A stretch of DNA of 64,000 bases, taken from NCBI RefSeq assembly GCF_000375425.1, contig NZ_AQXG01000001.1, forward strand, positions 56,000-119,999. The letters run 5' to 3'. Position numbers and translations under genes: made by a program. Each line of letters opens with the position of its first letter. The first letter of the stretch is position 1. A model generated the notes under the pieces. The model worked only from the letters and a program-made list of their open reading frames with translations. It made no database searches and was not told the origin of the DNA. Positions 47,914 through 56,237 of this stretch are shown piece after piece. This stretch comes from Gracilimonas tropica DSM 19535 (GTDB lineage: Bacteria; Bacteroidota; Rhodothermia; Balneolales; Balneolaceae).

Positions 47914-48576
47914 CTATCTCTCTAGCCGGGCTTTTAATTGTATTAATTTTGGCTTTTGCTCTATGACGTCCGAAAGTTTTCCTTCATAAGTTTTTATATC
48001 AGAAAGCCGTGGAAAAGTGAGCCTTTTTTTGATGAAGGAATTTGAAATCGTCAATGGAATATAATTCAATAAAAGAATTATAAGCTGCCCAATGTCTGTG
48101 TTGACGGGAGTAAATCCAAAATATTTAGCAGTGCGTTCATTCAGAATATAAGAGGTTCCACGCAAGGTTATATCTTCATTTGCATCGTGCTCATATTGGG
48201 AAATAAAATTGAGTAAACCTTTTACATAGCCCAGAAAAACCATTCGTGTTCTTGTTTTGGCATCCATGTTCTTTTCCATGATAAACACATAATCGAAAAG
48301 GGTGCCACCGTGAATTGTGATTTTGTTATCCCGGGGTTTTTCCGTTATGAAGAGGGGGGAATGATAGATAAAACTTCCACTTTTTTTGCCCATTGGCAGG
48401 TCAATGAAAGGTGCTGCAATAAGGATTAAAACCGGGATCATACCGGCCAGCAGATATAATCCGGAAAGGTAACTGATATACAGGATCAAAGCGGACATCA
48501 GCACCAGCACAGCCCCAACTTTCATAAGAAATAAACGCTGCTCCTTCTCGGTTTTTTGATAAAATCGATGTTGCAT
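47914..48576 (-). CDS. Uncharacterised membrane protein
   Basis: A 220-residue protein with two adjacent helices near the N-terminus (about 18-55) and a cytoplasmic region ending in a basic coiled tail (LIQLKARLER). The soluble part has conserved-looking segments SFIYHSPLFITEKPRDNKITIHGG and ILNERTAKYFGFTPVNTDIGQ. I do not recognise a family. It lies 128 bp downstream of the SPFH gene on the same strand, with a short palindrome between them. Confidence 0.6.
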   Translation of the reverse strand: MQHRFYQKTEKEQRLFLMKVGAVLVLMSALILYISYLSGLYLLAGMIPVLILIAAPFIDLPMGKKSGSFIYHSPLFITEKPRDNKITIHGGTLFDYVFIMEKNMDAKTRTRMVFLGYVKGLLNFISQYEHDANEDITLRGTSYILNERTAKYFGFTPVNTDIGQLIILLLNYIPLTISNSFIKKRLTFPRLSDIKTYEGKLSDVIEQKPKLIQLKARLER

Positions 48577-48657
48577 GGAGCAAAGTTTTAAAAGATTACC
48601 ATAGACAGAGACTCTCTCTGAGTGTAATCAATGATGTGTTATTTCTTTTGGGCTCGT

Positions 48658-48678
48658 TCCTGACGCTCTGCGTCGGAA
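48658..48678. repeat. Short palindrome with GACG-CTCTG-CGTC
   Basis: TTCCTGACG and CGTCGGAA pair around CTCTG with one bulge. It belongs to the same loop-type family as 179-203 and 35311-35339, read on the opposite strand. Confidence 0.45.
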
Positions 48679-48704
48679 TTAAATAATTGGCTAATATCTA
48701 ACTG

Positions 48705-49643
48705 TTACTTCTCTTTATCTGCTTTAAGATCTTCAAGTGCCAAACCCTGCATCAAAGCCTCATAATTGGAAATATCTTTTGGCAGGATTACCTGGTTCTC
48801 GTCACGGCCTAATCCGGATAAGGTTTCCAGATATTTTTCTGAAAGTTGCAGACGCATGGCTTCGGTCCCTTTCGGTTGAGAAAGTGCGCCGGCCACTTCT
48901 TCGATAGATTTAGCGGTGGCTTCAGCAATAGCAAGGATCTCTTCAGCATATCCCTCAGCTTCGTTGATTCGTCGTTGCATCTCCGCTTCTGAAATGTTGA
49001 TGATCTCAGCTTTCATTCCTTCCGCATCATTCACTTTTGAACCTTTTACCCCTTCCGACTTTGCGATGATGGCACGGCGATCGCGTTCAGCCGTCATTTG
49101 TCGTTCCATCGCTTTTTGAACCGTTCGCGGCGTTACGATATTCTTGATTTCGTACCGGTGTACTTTAATACCCCAAACCTGCTCTACTTCGCTGAGCACC
49201 TTCACCACTTCACGGCTCATGGCTGCTCGTTCTTCAAAAGTTTCATCCAGATCCATGTTTCCAAGAACCGAGCGCGTCGTAGTTTGGGCCAGTTGCACGG
49301 CAGCATACCGGTAATTGGTGATGCCATAACTTGCGTTCACAGGATCGACTACACTCAGATAGATCACGCCGTCTACTTCTACTTTTACGTTGTCTTTGGT
49401 GAAGCATTCCTGGGGTTCAACTTCGATGGTTTCTTCCCGAAGATCCTGCTTATACACAACCTTGTCGATGAAAGGAATGAGGGCATGAAATCCCGGCCCA
49501 AGTGTTTTGTGATAATTTCCAAGGCGTTCCACAATATATGCAAACTGATTAGGTACCAGCCGAAGCGAACGGATGAACTGATACATCACATAAATTGAAA
49601 AGAGGCCTAATAAGATCTTACTGATAGTTTCCATGATTTCCAT
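48705..49643 (-). CDS. SPFH/Band 7 domain protein (stomatin-like) 2
   Basis: A 312-residue protein with an N-terminal membrane segment (about 5-25) and a Band 7 domain (VPNQFAYIVERLGNYHKTLGPGFHALIPFIDKV, then EVEPQECFTKDNVKVEVDGV). A coiled coil (about 195-250) with the usual INEAEGYAEEI pattern follows. GGGAG lies about nine bases before the ATG at 49643. SPFH proteins form membrane microdomain scaffolds. This is the third gene of an nfeD-SPFH-SPFH operon, 15 bp after its paralog. Confidence 0.93.
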   Translation of the reverse strand: MEIMETISKILLGLFSIYVMYQFIRSLRLVPNQFAYIVERLGNYHKTLGPGFHALIPFIDKVVYKQDLREETIEVEPQECFTKDNVKVEVDGVIYLSVVDPVNASYGITNYRYAAVQLAQTTTRSVLGNMDLDETFEERAAMSREVVKVLSEVEQVWGIKVHRYEIKNIVTPRTVQKAMERQMTAERDRRAIIAKSEGVKGSKVNDAEGMKAEIINISEAEMQRRINEAEGYAEEILAIAEATAKSIEEVAGALSQPKGTEAMRLQLSEKYLETLSGLGRDENQVILPKDISNYEALMQGLALEDLKADKEK

Positions 49644-49658
49644 AATTCGTTCTCCCGG

Positions 49659-50597
49659 TTATTTGGTCTGATTTTTAGAAGTGGCATCTTTGGTGTGTTC
49701 GCTTATCTGACTCACGCCTTCAAAAAAGGTTTTTAAATTCGCAGTTTCTGTTGGTAAAACCGATACATTCGATTTCTTGATGATATTGCCAAATTGCTTG
49801 ATATACTGTTCTACCAGCTTCGTTTTAACTGCAAGATCGCCACCGGGTTTTTCGATGGCTTCGGCCACTCTGCGAATACCTTTGGCCGTTGCATTTGCTA
49901 TTAATTCGATCTCTTTAGCCCGGCCTTTGGCTTCATTGATGCGCTTCTGACGATTGGCTTCGGAAACCAAAACCTGACTTCGCTGTTCTCCTTCTGATTC
50001 AAAAATTCGCGCTTGTCGGTGTCCCTCAGAAGTTGTGATCTCTGCCCGCTTTTCACGCTCGGCCTCCATTTGCCGTTCCATGGTATCTACGATCTCGCCG
50101 GAGGGGTTGATATTCTTGATCTCATAGCGCATCACCTTAATACCCCAGGGATCGGCGGCTTTGTCGATCTCCCGAACAATGTTTTCATTCATCTTATCCC
50201 GTTCTGAAAACGTGTCATCTAGCGTCATTTTACCGATCTCGGAGCGCATGGTTGTTTGAGCAAGATTCACCGCTGCCGCCTGATAATTTGAAATGCCATA
50301 ACTGGCTTTGTAAGAATCCATCACCTTGAGGTACACGAGTCCGTCTACGGCCACTTCAATATTATCTTTGGTGATACAAGTTTGACTGGGAACGTCGATA
50401 ACCTGCTCGCGCATTTCCTGATCATAAGCCGGGCGATCCACAAAAGGGATCAAAAAATGGAAACCGGGCTTGAGGGTTTTCTTGTATTTACCCAGCCGTT
50501 CTTGAATAATTTCTTCCCGAAATTCCACGATTTGAAAAAGGCGTGTCAGCACGAAATACGATAAAACGATGACGATAAGTATGGTAGTCCAGAGCAT
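49659..50597 (-). CDS. SPFH/Band 7 domain protein (stomatin-like) 1
   Basis: A 312-residue paralog of the next gene: a membrane segment at about 3-20, the Band 7 domain (IVEFREEIIQERLGKYKKTLKPGFHFLIPFVDRP), and a coiled coil with INEAKGRAKEI. The two proteins have identical length and similar layout throughout, so they probably form a hetero-oligomer. It begins 12 bp after nfeD. Such pairs are known as membrane-organising proteins, often with NfeD. Confidence 0.93.
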   Translation of the reverse strand: MLWTTILIVIVLSYFVLTRLFQIVEFREEIIQERLGKYKKTLKPGFHFLIPFVDRPAYDQEMREQVIDVPSQTCITKDNIEVAVDGLVYLKVMDSYKASYGISNYQAAAVNLAQTTMRSEIGKMTLDDTFSERDKMNENIVREIDKAADPWGIKVMRYEIKNINPSGEIVDTMERQMEAEREKRAEITTSEGHRQARIFESEGEQRSQVLVSEANRQKRINEAKGRAKEIELIANATAKGIRRVAEAIEKPGGDLAVKTKLVEQYIKQFGNIIKKSNVSVLPTETANLKTFFEGVSQISEHTKDATSKNQTK

Positions 50598-50609
50598 AAT
50601 GGTATTGTA

Positions 50610-51107
50610 TTAGTTTGATTCTTTAAGTTGATTCCCGGTTTGGGGAGCGTCGAGTTCATCCACCGGTTCTACGATCCAGGTGGTGTTGTCGCGATATTTG
50701 ATGCGAACCTGCGTCCCGGCCGGAATTTCACCCTCCAGCGAACGAGCCTGCCATGAAATTCCCTGAAAGCGAATTCGTCCATCGTTGGTCAGGTCGTTGA
50801 TCGGCTCGGTAACTTCCACGATTTTATCCATGGCTTCATAATCTTCATCGGCCAGCTTAGTGTACGATTCCCCTTTAAAATATTTGTTAATTAAAGGACG
50901 GATGGCAATAGTGAGTGCCGTTGAAGATAGCAGCCAAACCAATGTTGCAGTAAATGGATCTTCCAGAAAACCAAAATAACGAAGAATGCCCACACCAATA
51001 CCGCTAAGTCCCAACAGAAAGGCAACTCCTCCGGGTAAAACAGCTTCAAGAACCATCAACAAAATACCGCCGATCAAAAAGATCCACGTAAGAATTTCAC
51101 CATCCAT
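50610..51107 (-). CDS. nfeD: NfeD family membrane protein
   Basis: 165 residues from the ATG at 51107 (an upstream frame adds 31 residues without support). Three or four helices occupy the first 90 residues (ILTWIFLIGGILLMVLEAVLPGG and after). A C-terminal OB-fold (FQGISWQARSLEGEIPAGTQVRI) is typical of NfeD. NfeD proteins partner with SPFH proteins and support their function. It is the first gene of the operon, divergent from the ABC exporter. Confidence 0.92.
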   Translation of the reverse strand: MDGEILTWIFLIGGILLMVLEAVLPGGVAFLLGLSGIGVGILRYFGFLEDPFTATLVWLLSSTALTIAIRPLINKYFKGESYTKLADEDYEAMDKIVEVTEPINDLTNDGRIRFQGISWQARSLEGEIPAGTQVRIKYRDNTTWIVEPVDELDAPQTGNQLKESN

Positions 51108-51221
51108 AATAAATAAGATAGGTTTAAATTTATGTTCGATATAGATAGGAAAATGAACGCAAAAAATCTTGGTTTGTAGCGAATTTATTTTTCCGGGCAT
51201 AAGTTTTCTGCAATGAAAACG

Positions 51222-51229
51222 TATATTTG
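51222..51229 (+). promoter_or_regulatory. Candidate -7 element immediately before the ABC exporter start
   Basis: TATATTTG matches TAnnTTTG and ends 6 bases before the ATG at 51236. If used, transcription would begin at or next to the start codon, giving a leaderless mRNA. No Shine-Dalgarno sequence is present. No clear -33 TTTG was found. Confidence 0.4.
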
Positions 51230-51235
51230 GTCATA

Positions 51236-53023
51236 ATGAGTGAATCAACAAAAGAGAAGAAATCCATAAAGTCGCTTTGGCTAACGCTGAAGCAGATTTT
51301 TGCATTAAGCAAACCTTATCGAACTCGGTTTTACGTAGCCACAGTGGCAACTTTGGTGGCATCGGGAATCTGGCTTACGGTTCCATTGGGACTTCGGGAG
51401 TTACTGGATGCCGTGTTTGAAGCAGGAAATAATCAGTTGCTGAACTGGCTGGCTATCGGTTTGTTTGCATTGTTTGTGTTACAGGCCGGTTTCTCCTTTT
51501 TTGGGAATTATCACCTCGAATGGGTGGGAGAGCGGGTCATAACCGATCTTCGTAAAAAAGTATATGAGCACCTGCATCGACTGGGGTTCAAGTTCTTTGC
51601 AGAGCGCCGATTAGGGGAAATTACCTCCCGCCTCACCAACGATGTCGGCTCTATCCGAACCGCTCTAACCGATTCGCTCCCTCAACTTCTCACCATCACT
51701 TTTTCGCTCATTGGCTCCGTTTCACTAATGGTTGTGCTAAACTGGCGTTTAAGTTTAGTCATATTTGTAACCGTTCCTTTCGTGACGTTAGCGACCCGAT
51801 ATTTTGGCCAAAAGATCCGTCATCTTTCCAAAGACATTCAGGATGAACTGGCGAATTCCACAGCCGTAGCTGAAGATGCGCTGGGAGCCGTGCGTTTGGT
51901 GAAAGCTTTTGTGCGAGAAGATTATGAGGTCGAACGATATCAAACGGCCGTTGAGAAATTGTTTGTTACGGCACGGCGAAAAGTAGTTTTGACTCAGCTC
52001 TTTTGGTCGGGAGTGGGCATTATGTTTATGAGTACGCTGGTCATCATTTTTTGGTATGGTGGAAAAGAGGTTTTAGCTGAACGGCTGACAGCCGGTGACT
52101 TGGTGGCATTCATCATCTATGCACTGAATATTTCGAGATCCATCAGCCAAACTTCACGATTATATACCGCGGTAAACACGGCAGCAGGAGCTTCAGAGCG
52201 GATCTTTGAACTGCTGGAAGAAACCCCTGAGATCGAGAATAATCCAAACGCAGAAGTTTTATCAACGGTGGAAGGTGAAGTTGAGGTCAAGAACCTTTGG
52301 TTCAGTTACGAAGGTAAAAGTGATGTGCTAAAAGGAATTTCGTTCAATGTTGAAGCCGGTAAAACGGTGGCTTTGGTAGGCCCAAGCGGTGCCGGAAAAA
52401 CGACATTGTTGAATTTGATCCCCCGGTTTTACGACCCGCAAAAAGGGGCTATTTATGTAGATGGCAAGAATATCCAGGATGTGACTTTTAAGTCATTGCG
52501 TGAACATATTTCTATTGTACCGCAGGAGGTGCATTTGTTTGGGACTACCATTCGTGAGAATATCACCTACGGAAAACTGGATGCCACTGAGGATGAAATC
52601 ATTCAGGCCGCCAAAGATGCAAATGCTCACGAATTTATTCTGCAAACCGAACATGGATATGATTCAATGATCGGGGAAAAAGGCGTAAAATTGAGCGGAG
52701 GTCAGCGTCAACGGCTGGCCATTGCGCGTGCCATCCTAAAAAATCCGGCTATTTTGTTGTTAGATGAAGCTACTTCTTCATTAGATTCTGAATCGGAGGC
52801 CCAGGTGCAGGAAGCATTGGGAAGATTAATGAAAGACCGAACTACTTTTGTGATCGCGCATCGGCTTTCCACGGTTCAGCATGCAGATCAAATCTTGGTG
52901 ATGGATAACGGGGAGATCGTGGAGAGAGGAACCCATTTGGAGCTTATTGAACAGACCGGGTTGTACTCACATTTGTATGAATTGCAGTTCAGAGATCTGG
53001 ATCAGACCGAAAGGATGATTTAG
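51236..53023 (+). CDS. ABC exporter, fused membrane and ATPase domains (MsbA-like)
   Basis: 595 residues from the ATG at 51236 (a TTG at 51227 is less likely). Six membrane helices in the first 320 residues precede an ATPase domain with Walker A GPSGAGKTTLLNLI, the Q-loop, the signature LSGGQRQRLAIARAI and Walker B ILLLDEATSSLD. The half-transporter would act as a homodimer exporting lipid, drug or peptide. The end overlaps the convergent repeat-protein gene by 4 bp. No operon partner is adjacent to suggest the substrate. Confidence 0.93.
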   Translation: MSESTKEKKSIKSLWLTLKQIFALSKPYRTRFYVATVATLVASGIWLTVPLGLRELLDAVFEAGNNQLLNWLAIGLFALFVLQAGFSFFGNYHLEWVGERVITDLRKKVYEHLHRLGFKFFAERRLGEITSRLTNDVGSIRTALTDSLPQLLTITFSLIGSVSLMVVLNWRLSLVIFVTVPFVTLATRYFGQKIRHLSKDIQDELANSTAVAEDALGAVRLVKAFVREDYEVERYQTAVEKLFVTARRKVVLTQLFWSGVGIMFMSTLVIIFWYGGKEVLAERLTAGDLVAFIIYALNISRSISQTSRLYTAVNTAAGASERIFELLEETPEIENNPNAEVLSTVEGEVEVKNLWFSYEGKSDVLKGISFNVEAGKTVALVGPSGAGKTTLLNLIPRFYDPQKGAIYVDGKNIQDVTFKSLREHISIVPQEVHLFGTTIRENITYGKLDATEDEIIQAAKDANAHEFILQTEHGYDSMIGEKGVKLSGGQRQRLAIARAILKNPAILLLDEATSSLDSESEAQVQEALGRLMKDRTTFVIAHRLSTVQHADQILVMDNGEIVERGTHLELIEQTGLYSHLYELQFRDLDQTERMI

Positions 53024-53937
53024 TTATCCGCGTTGTAGGCCATAATGATATCCGTGTAGCTCATATTATCAAGTAAACCATTGTCGCGCAGTTGATCGAG
53101 ATAGCTAACCGGGACATCTGAACTACTGAGGGCAATGATGGCAGAGTAGGAAAAATCATCGAGGTAGCCATTGGAATTCAGTTCATTTAAATAGCTGATG
53201 CTTACGTCCCCATTATAAAGGCCAATAATGGCTGAATAAGAAAATTCATCCAAAAAACCCGCGCTTCCAAGTTGGTCGAGATAATCGGTAGTGACTCCGC
53301 CATTGTATAATCCAATGATGGCTGAGTAAGAGAATTCATCCAGGTAACCGGCATTATTAAGTTGGTCGAGATAGTCGATTGTAACATCTCCATTATATAA
53401 GCCGATGATGGCGGAATATGAGAAATCGACCAAATATCCGGCTTCATCCATTTGCAAAAGGTAGTCGATGGGGACACCGCTTTGATACATTGCAATGTTA
53501 CCGGAGTTGGAATAAGCATCAGCCAGTCCTGCTTCTTCCAGTGCTCTTAAATAGTCAACAAAACCGGACTCGGCTCCGGGTGCCGGCGGAGCGGGTACAT
53601 CAGGAATATCCACTTCAGGGATATCAGGCACTACAAATTCAAAGGAAGGAGCGGTAGCAGCTGTTTCTTCTCCGCCAAAAACGGAATTCCAGGCCTGGGA
53701 AACACTCCAGTCATTTACCCATAAAAAAGCGGCTGCAAACACCATAAAGATGAGCACCGCATTTTTGAATTGTGAGTTGTCTTGTTCTTCAGTTAAAGAA
53801 GGCTGGAGTGCTGCATTATTCTGAGGCTGACTTTTCTGCCGGATGTATTCATCCAGATCGAAGTTTGGATCGTAGTCGACATTGCCTTCAATTTCCGCTT
53901 CAAATGAATAATTAGAATAGCTGTTTTTTTGTCCCAT
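53020..53937 (-). CDS. Single-pass membrane protein with six 30-residue repeats
   Basis: A 305-residue protein. A soluble acidic N-terminus (about 1-55) precedes one membrane helix (about 59-73) and a Pro/Val-rich linker (FVVPDIPEVDIPDVPAPPAP, 101-120). Six repeats then start at about residue 126, with YL at 130, 160, 190, 220, 250 and 280, a period of exactly 30. The central repeats read like VTIDYLDQLNNAGYLDEFS and then YSAIIGLYNG. Synonymous differences between units argue against very recent duplication. The unit resembles the VTPEY-x3-LRALGY repeats found in some M56 peptidase and anti-sigma proteins. Function unknown. Confidence 0.75.
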   Translation of the reverse strand: MGQKNSYSNYSFEAEIEGNVDYDPNFDLDEYIRQKSQPQNNAALQPSLTEEQDNSQFKNAVLIFMVFAAAFLWVNDWSVSQAWNSVFGGEETAATAPSFEFVVPDIPEVDIPDVPAPPAPGAESGFVDYLRALEEAGLADAYSNSGNIAMYQSGVPIDYLLQMDEAGYLVDFSYSAIIGLYNGDVTIDYLDQLNNAGYLDEFSYSAIIGLYNGGVTTDYLDQLGSAGFLDEFSYSAIIGLYNGDVSISYLNELNSNGYLDDFSYSAIIALSSSDVPVSYLDQLRDNGLLDNMSYTDIIMAYNADN

Positions 53938-54070
53938 GATATTTTTACCTGATTATAAAGCCAAGACGAAAAAACCAGGCAAATAGTTTCAGATTGTAAA
54001 AATAATTTTGGTTCTTCTTTTATTTGCTGTGCCTATGAATTAGGTTCAAGCTTTTTAACTATAAGATTCT

Positions 54071-55129
54071 ATGAAGATATTTCGAACATCTATCATAATC
54101 CTTTGTATAGGATTTTTAATTTCTTCCTGTTCTAATAATAAAAGCCCTCGAACAGCATTTTTCGATCAAGAGATTGATTATGAAAATGTGAAAGTGAAGT
54201 TTTCGAAAACATATCCTGATATTTATCAACCAAGAAAAATGAGGGTGGTTGACGATCTTTTATTGATCAATGATTTTCAAAATGCCCCTTCAATTCATGC
54301 TTTTAAAATTAAAAACAACGTTGGATTGGAATATTTAAAAGGTTTTGGAGAAGAAGGACGAGGCCCTGGGGAATTTCAGTTGCCCGATGATTTTATTGGT
54401 ACTGATTCACTTATTTATGTGTTTGATGGAGCACAAATGAAACTCGTCGCTTTCACAAAAAACCTTGAGTTGGCTACCAATAAAGATATTCAAATGCGGA
54501 TTCAAGGAAGGCCGATAACCATGAATTCATTATCTGAAGGAAGGTTTGCGGCAGGAGGACTTTTCTTTAAGGATCGTTTCCAGGTATTTAATACTGATGG
54601 AGAACTCGTAGGACAACACGGTGAGCAGATCAATTTTAATGAAGAGTTTACAGGGCACAACCTTGCGACTTCTTGGTACTCTTTTTCGGTGACAGATCCC
54701 CAAGGTGAACATGTTTATTTGTTTGCCTTCAATGCGGACTACATTGAGAAATATTCAGCAGATGGAAAGCTTATCAAACGGGTACAAGGGGAAGAATTTC
54801 CCGTCCCAAAAATGAAATTAGAGGTTGCAGAAGGAGGACGTACCTGGCCCGTAGATAATGGAGGAAAAGCATCTTATTTGTGGGTGGATGCTGATGATGA
54901 CTTTATTTATGCGCTTTACATTGGCAAACCTCGCGATAAAGTTGAACAGCAAAAAACGAACAAGGTACAAGTCTTTGATTGGGATTTGAATTTAGTGGGT
55001 GCTTATCGATTAGATCATGAACCCTATATCATTGCTGCCGATGGGAAGGGTGGGGTTTACAGTTTCTTGAGCAAAGATAAAGGAACTCAGATCAATTACA
55101 CGAAATTGAAAGATTCTATAAGTGATTAA
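54071..55129 (+). CDS. DUF5128-type six-bladed beta-propeller lipoprotein 2
   Basis: A 352-residue lipoprotein (ISSCSN, Cys20) of the same family as 44071 and 55179. GFGEEGRGPGEFQLPDDF lies near residue 95. Blade-like strands recur through the rest. It is followed 49 bp later by its paralog, so the two are probably co-transcribed. Ligand unknown. Confidence 0.8.
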   Translation: MKIFRTSIIILCIGFLISSCSNNKSPRTAFFDQEIDYENVKVKFSKTYPDIYQPRKMRVVDDLLLINDFQNAPSIHAFKIKNNVGLEYLKGFGEEGRGPGEFQLPDDFIGTDSLIYVFDGAQMKLVAFTKNLELATNKDIQMRIQGRPITMNSLSEGRFAAGGLFFKDRFQVFNTDGELVGQHGEQINFNEEFTGHNLATSWYSFSVTDPQGEHVYLFAFNADYIEKYSADGKLIKRVQGEEFPVPKMKLEVAEGGRTWPVDNGGKASYLWVDADDDFIYALYIGKPRDKVEQQKTNKVQVFDWDLNLVGAYRLDHEPYIIAADGKGGVYSFLSKDKGTQINYTKLKDSISD

Positions 55130-55178
55130 TATTTAGATACAATTCTGAAATATTATCTTATTAGTATTATAATTGGGT

Positions 55179-56237
55179 ATGAGACTTTTACTAATCATAT
55201 TTGCGGTATTTCTACACATCAATGTTGCTGTTTATGGTCAGACGGATCCCATACAAGACTTTTTCTTTGATAATATAGGAGCAATTTTCTTTACGGAAAA
55301 TGGCTCAGCAGTAATTGCACAAGATGGGGAAAATTATAAGGCGTTGGTATTAAATACTGAACGATCTCAGCAAAGAGGGAAACTTATACGAAGTGGGAAA
55401 GGGCCTGGGGAAATTGAACGATTGTATGGGTATAGTTTTGATAAGACCAAAGATGAAGCTTGTTTTATGGGTTTCCATTTGCGACTCATCTGTACTGATC
55501 TCGAGGGTAAAGTATCTGTAGATGACCAAATCCCGTGGTTTGAGTTTTCCGGGGTTAGTACCCCCTTTAAATTTTTTGTTGACGATTCGGAGATTCTCAT
55601 GCCATTACAGGTGTTATTATCAGTTGAAGATCCACAAGAAGAAATAAATATTGGGGCTATTTCATCGATCCAAAATTTGGAAGAAGTTCAGTATTTAGCA
55701 ATAACGCTAAAAAATCTGAGGCTGGATTATCTTGAATCTCTGTCTCTGGCTAATAATATCTTCATCAAAACAAGAATCCTTCGCCTTTCAGATGAATACA
55801 TTATTGTTGGGATTCCAGGACTTCCTTATTTCTATGTCTTTAAGAATGGGGCTTATCAAAGCAGAATACCTATTGAAACCGAATACGAAGTAAGCATTGA
55901 AGTATCTATGAAGCCAGAATTTCCAAGCCCGGGCGTGTTGATACCGGCAAATATCAATAATTTACAGAAGTTAAATGGGAATCATTTTTTAGTAGCACGT
56001 GGAAATATTCATCAAGAAATTCCGTTCGGAATTGATGTCTATCATTTTGAGGAAGTTAAAGGGGAACTGAAAATTGAGCGGAAGCAGCAGATTGAACTTA
56101 AAGATCTCCCAGAAGATATAAGTGAACCAAATGTGACATATCAGGATGGGAAGGCATTTATCATAACTAACTATATTTATTTCGGCTATGAAGTAGTAGT
56201 CAGAGATCTAGAACTGGAAAATATGTTGAACAATTAG
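55179..56237 (+). CDS. DUF5128-type six-bladed beta-propeller protein 3
   Basis: 352 residues from the ATG at 55179 (a TTG at 55173 is the only earlier start). A signal peptide ends near residue 20 (VAVYGQ). The family motif GKGPGEIERLYGY lies near residue 70. It is closer in style to the protein at 44071 than to its neighbour: both contain ARGNIHQEIP- or YGNIHQEIP-like and NINNLQ/NINSIQ segments. It overlaps the convergent DUF58 gene by 4 bp. Confidence 0.8.
   Translation: MRLLLIIFAVFLHINVAVYGQTDPIQDFFFDNIGAIFFTENGSAVIAQDGENYKALVLNTERSQQRGKLIRSGKGPGEIERLYGYSFDKTKDEACFMGFHLRLICTDLEGKVSVDDQIPWFEFSGVSTPFKFFVDDSEILMPLQVLLSVEDPQEEINIGAISSIQNLEEVQYLAITLKNLRLDYLESLSLANNIFIKTRILRLSDEYIIVGIPGLPYFYVFKNGAYQSRIPIETEYEVSIEVSMKPEFPSPGVLIPANINNLQKLNGNHFLVARGNIHQEIPFGIDVYHFEEVKGELKIERKQQIELKDLPEDISEPNVTYQDGKAFIITNYIYFGYEVVVRDLELENMLNN

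Noticed and set aside
51108..51200. Longer N-terminus for NfeD
   Set aside because: The extra 31 residues have no domain support, and the ATG at 51107 precedes a normal first membrane helix.
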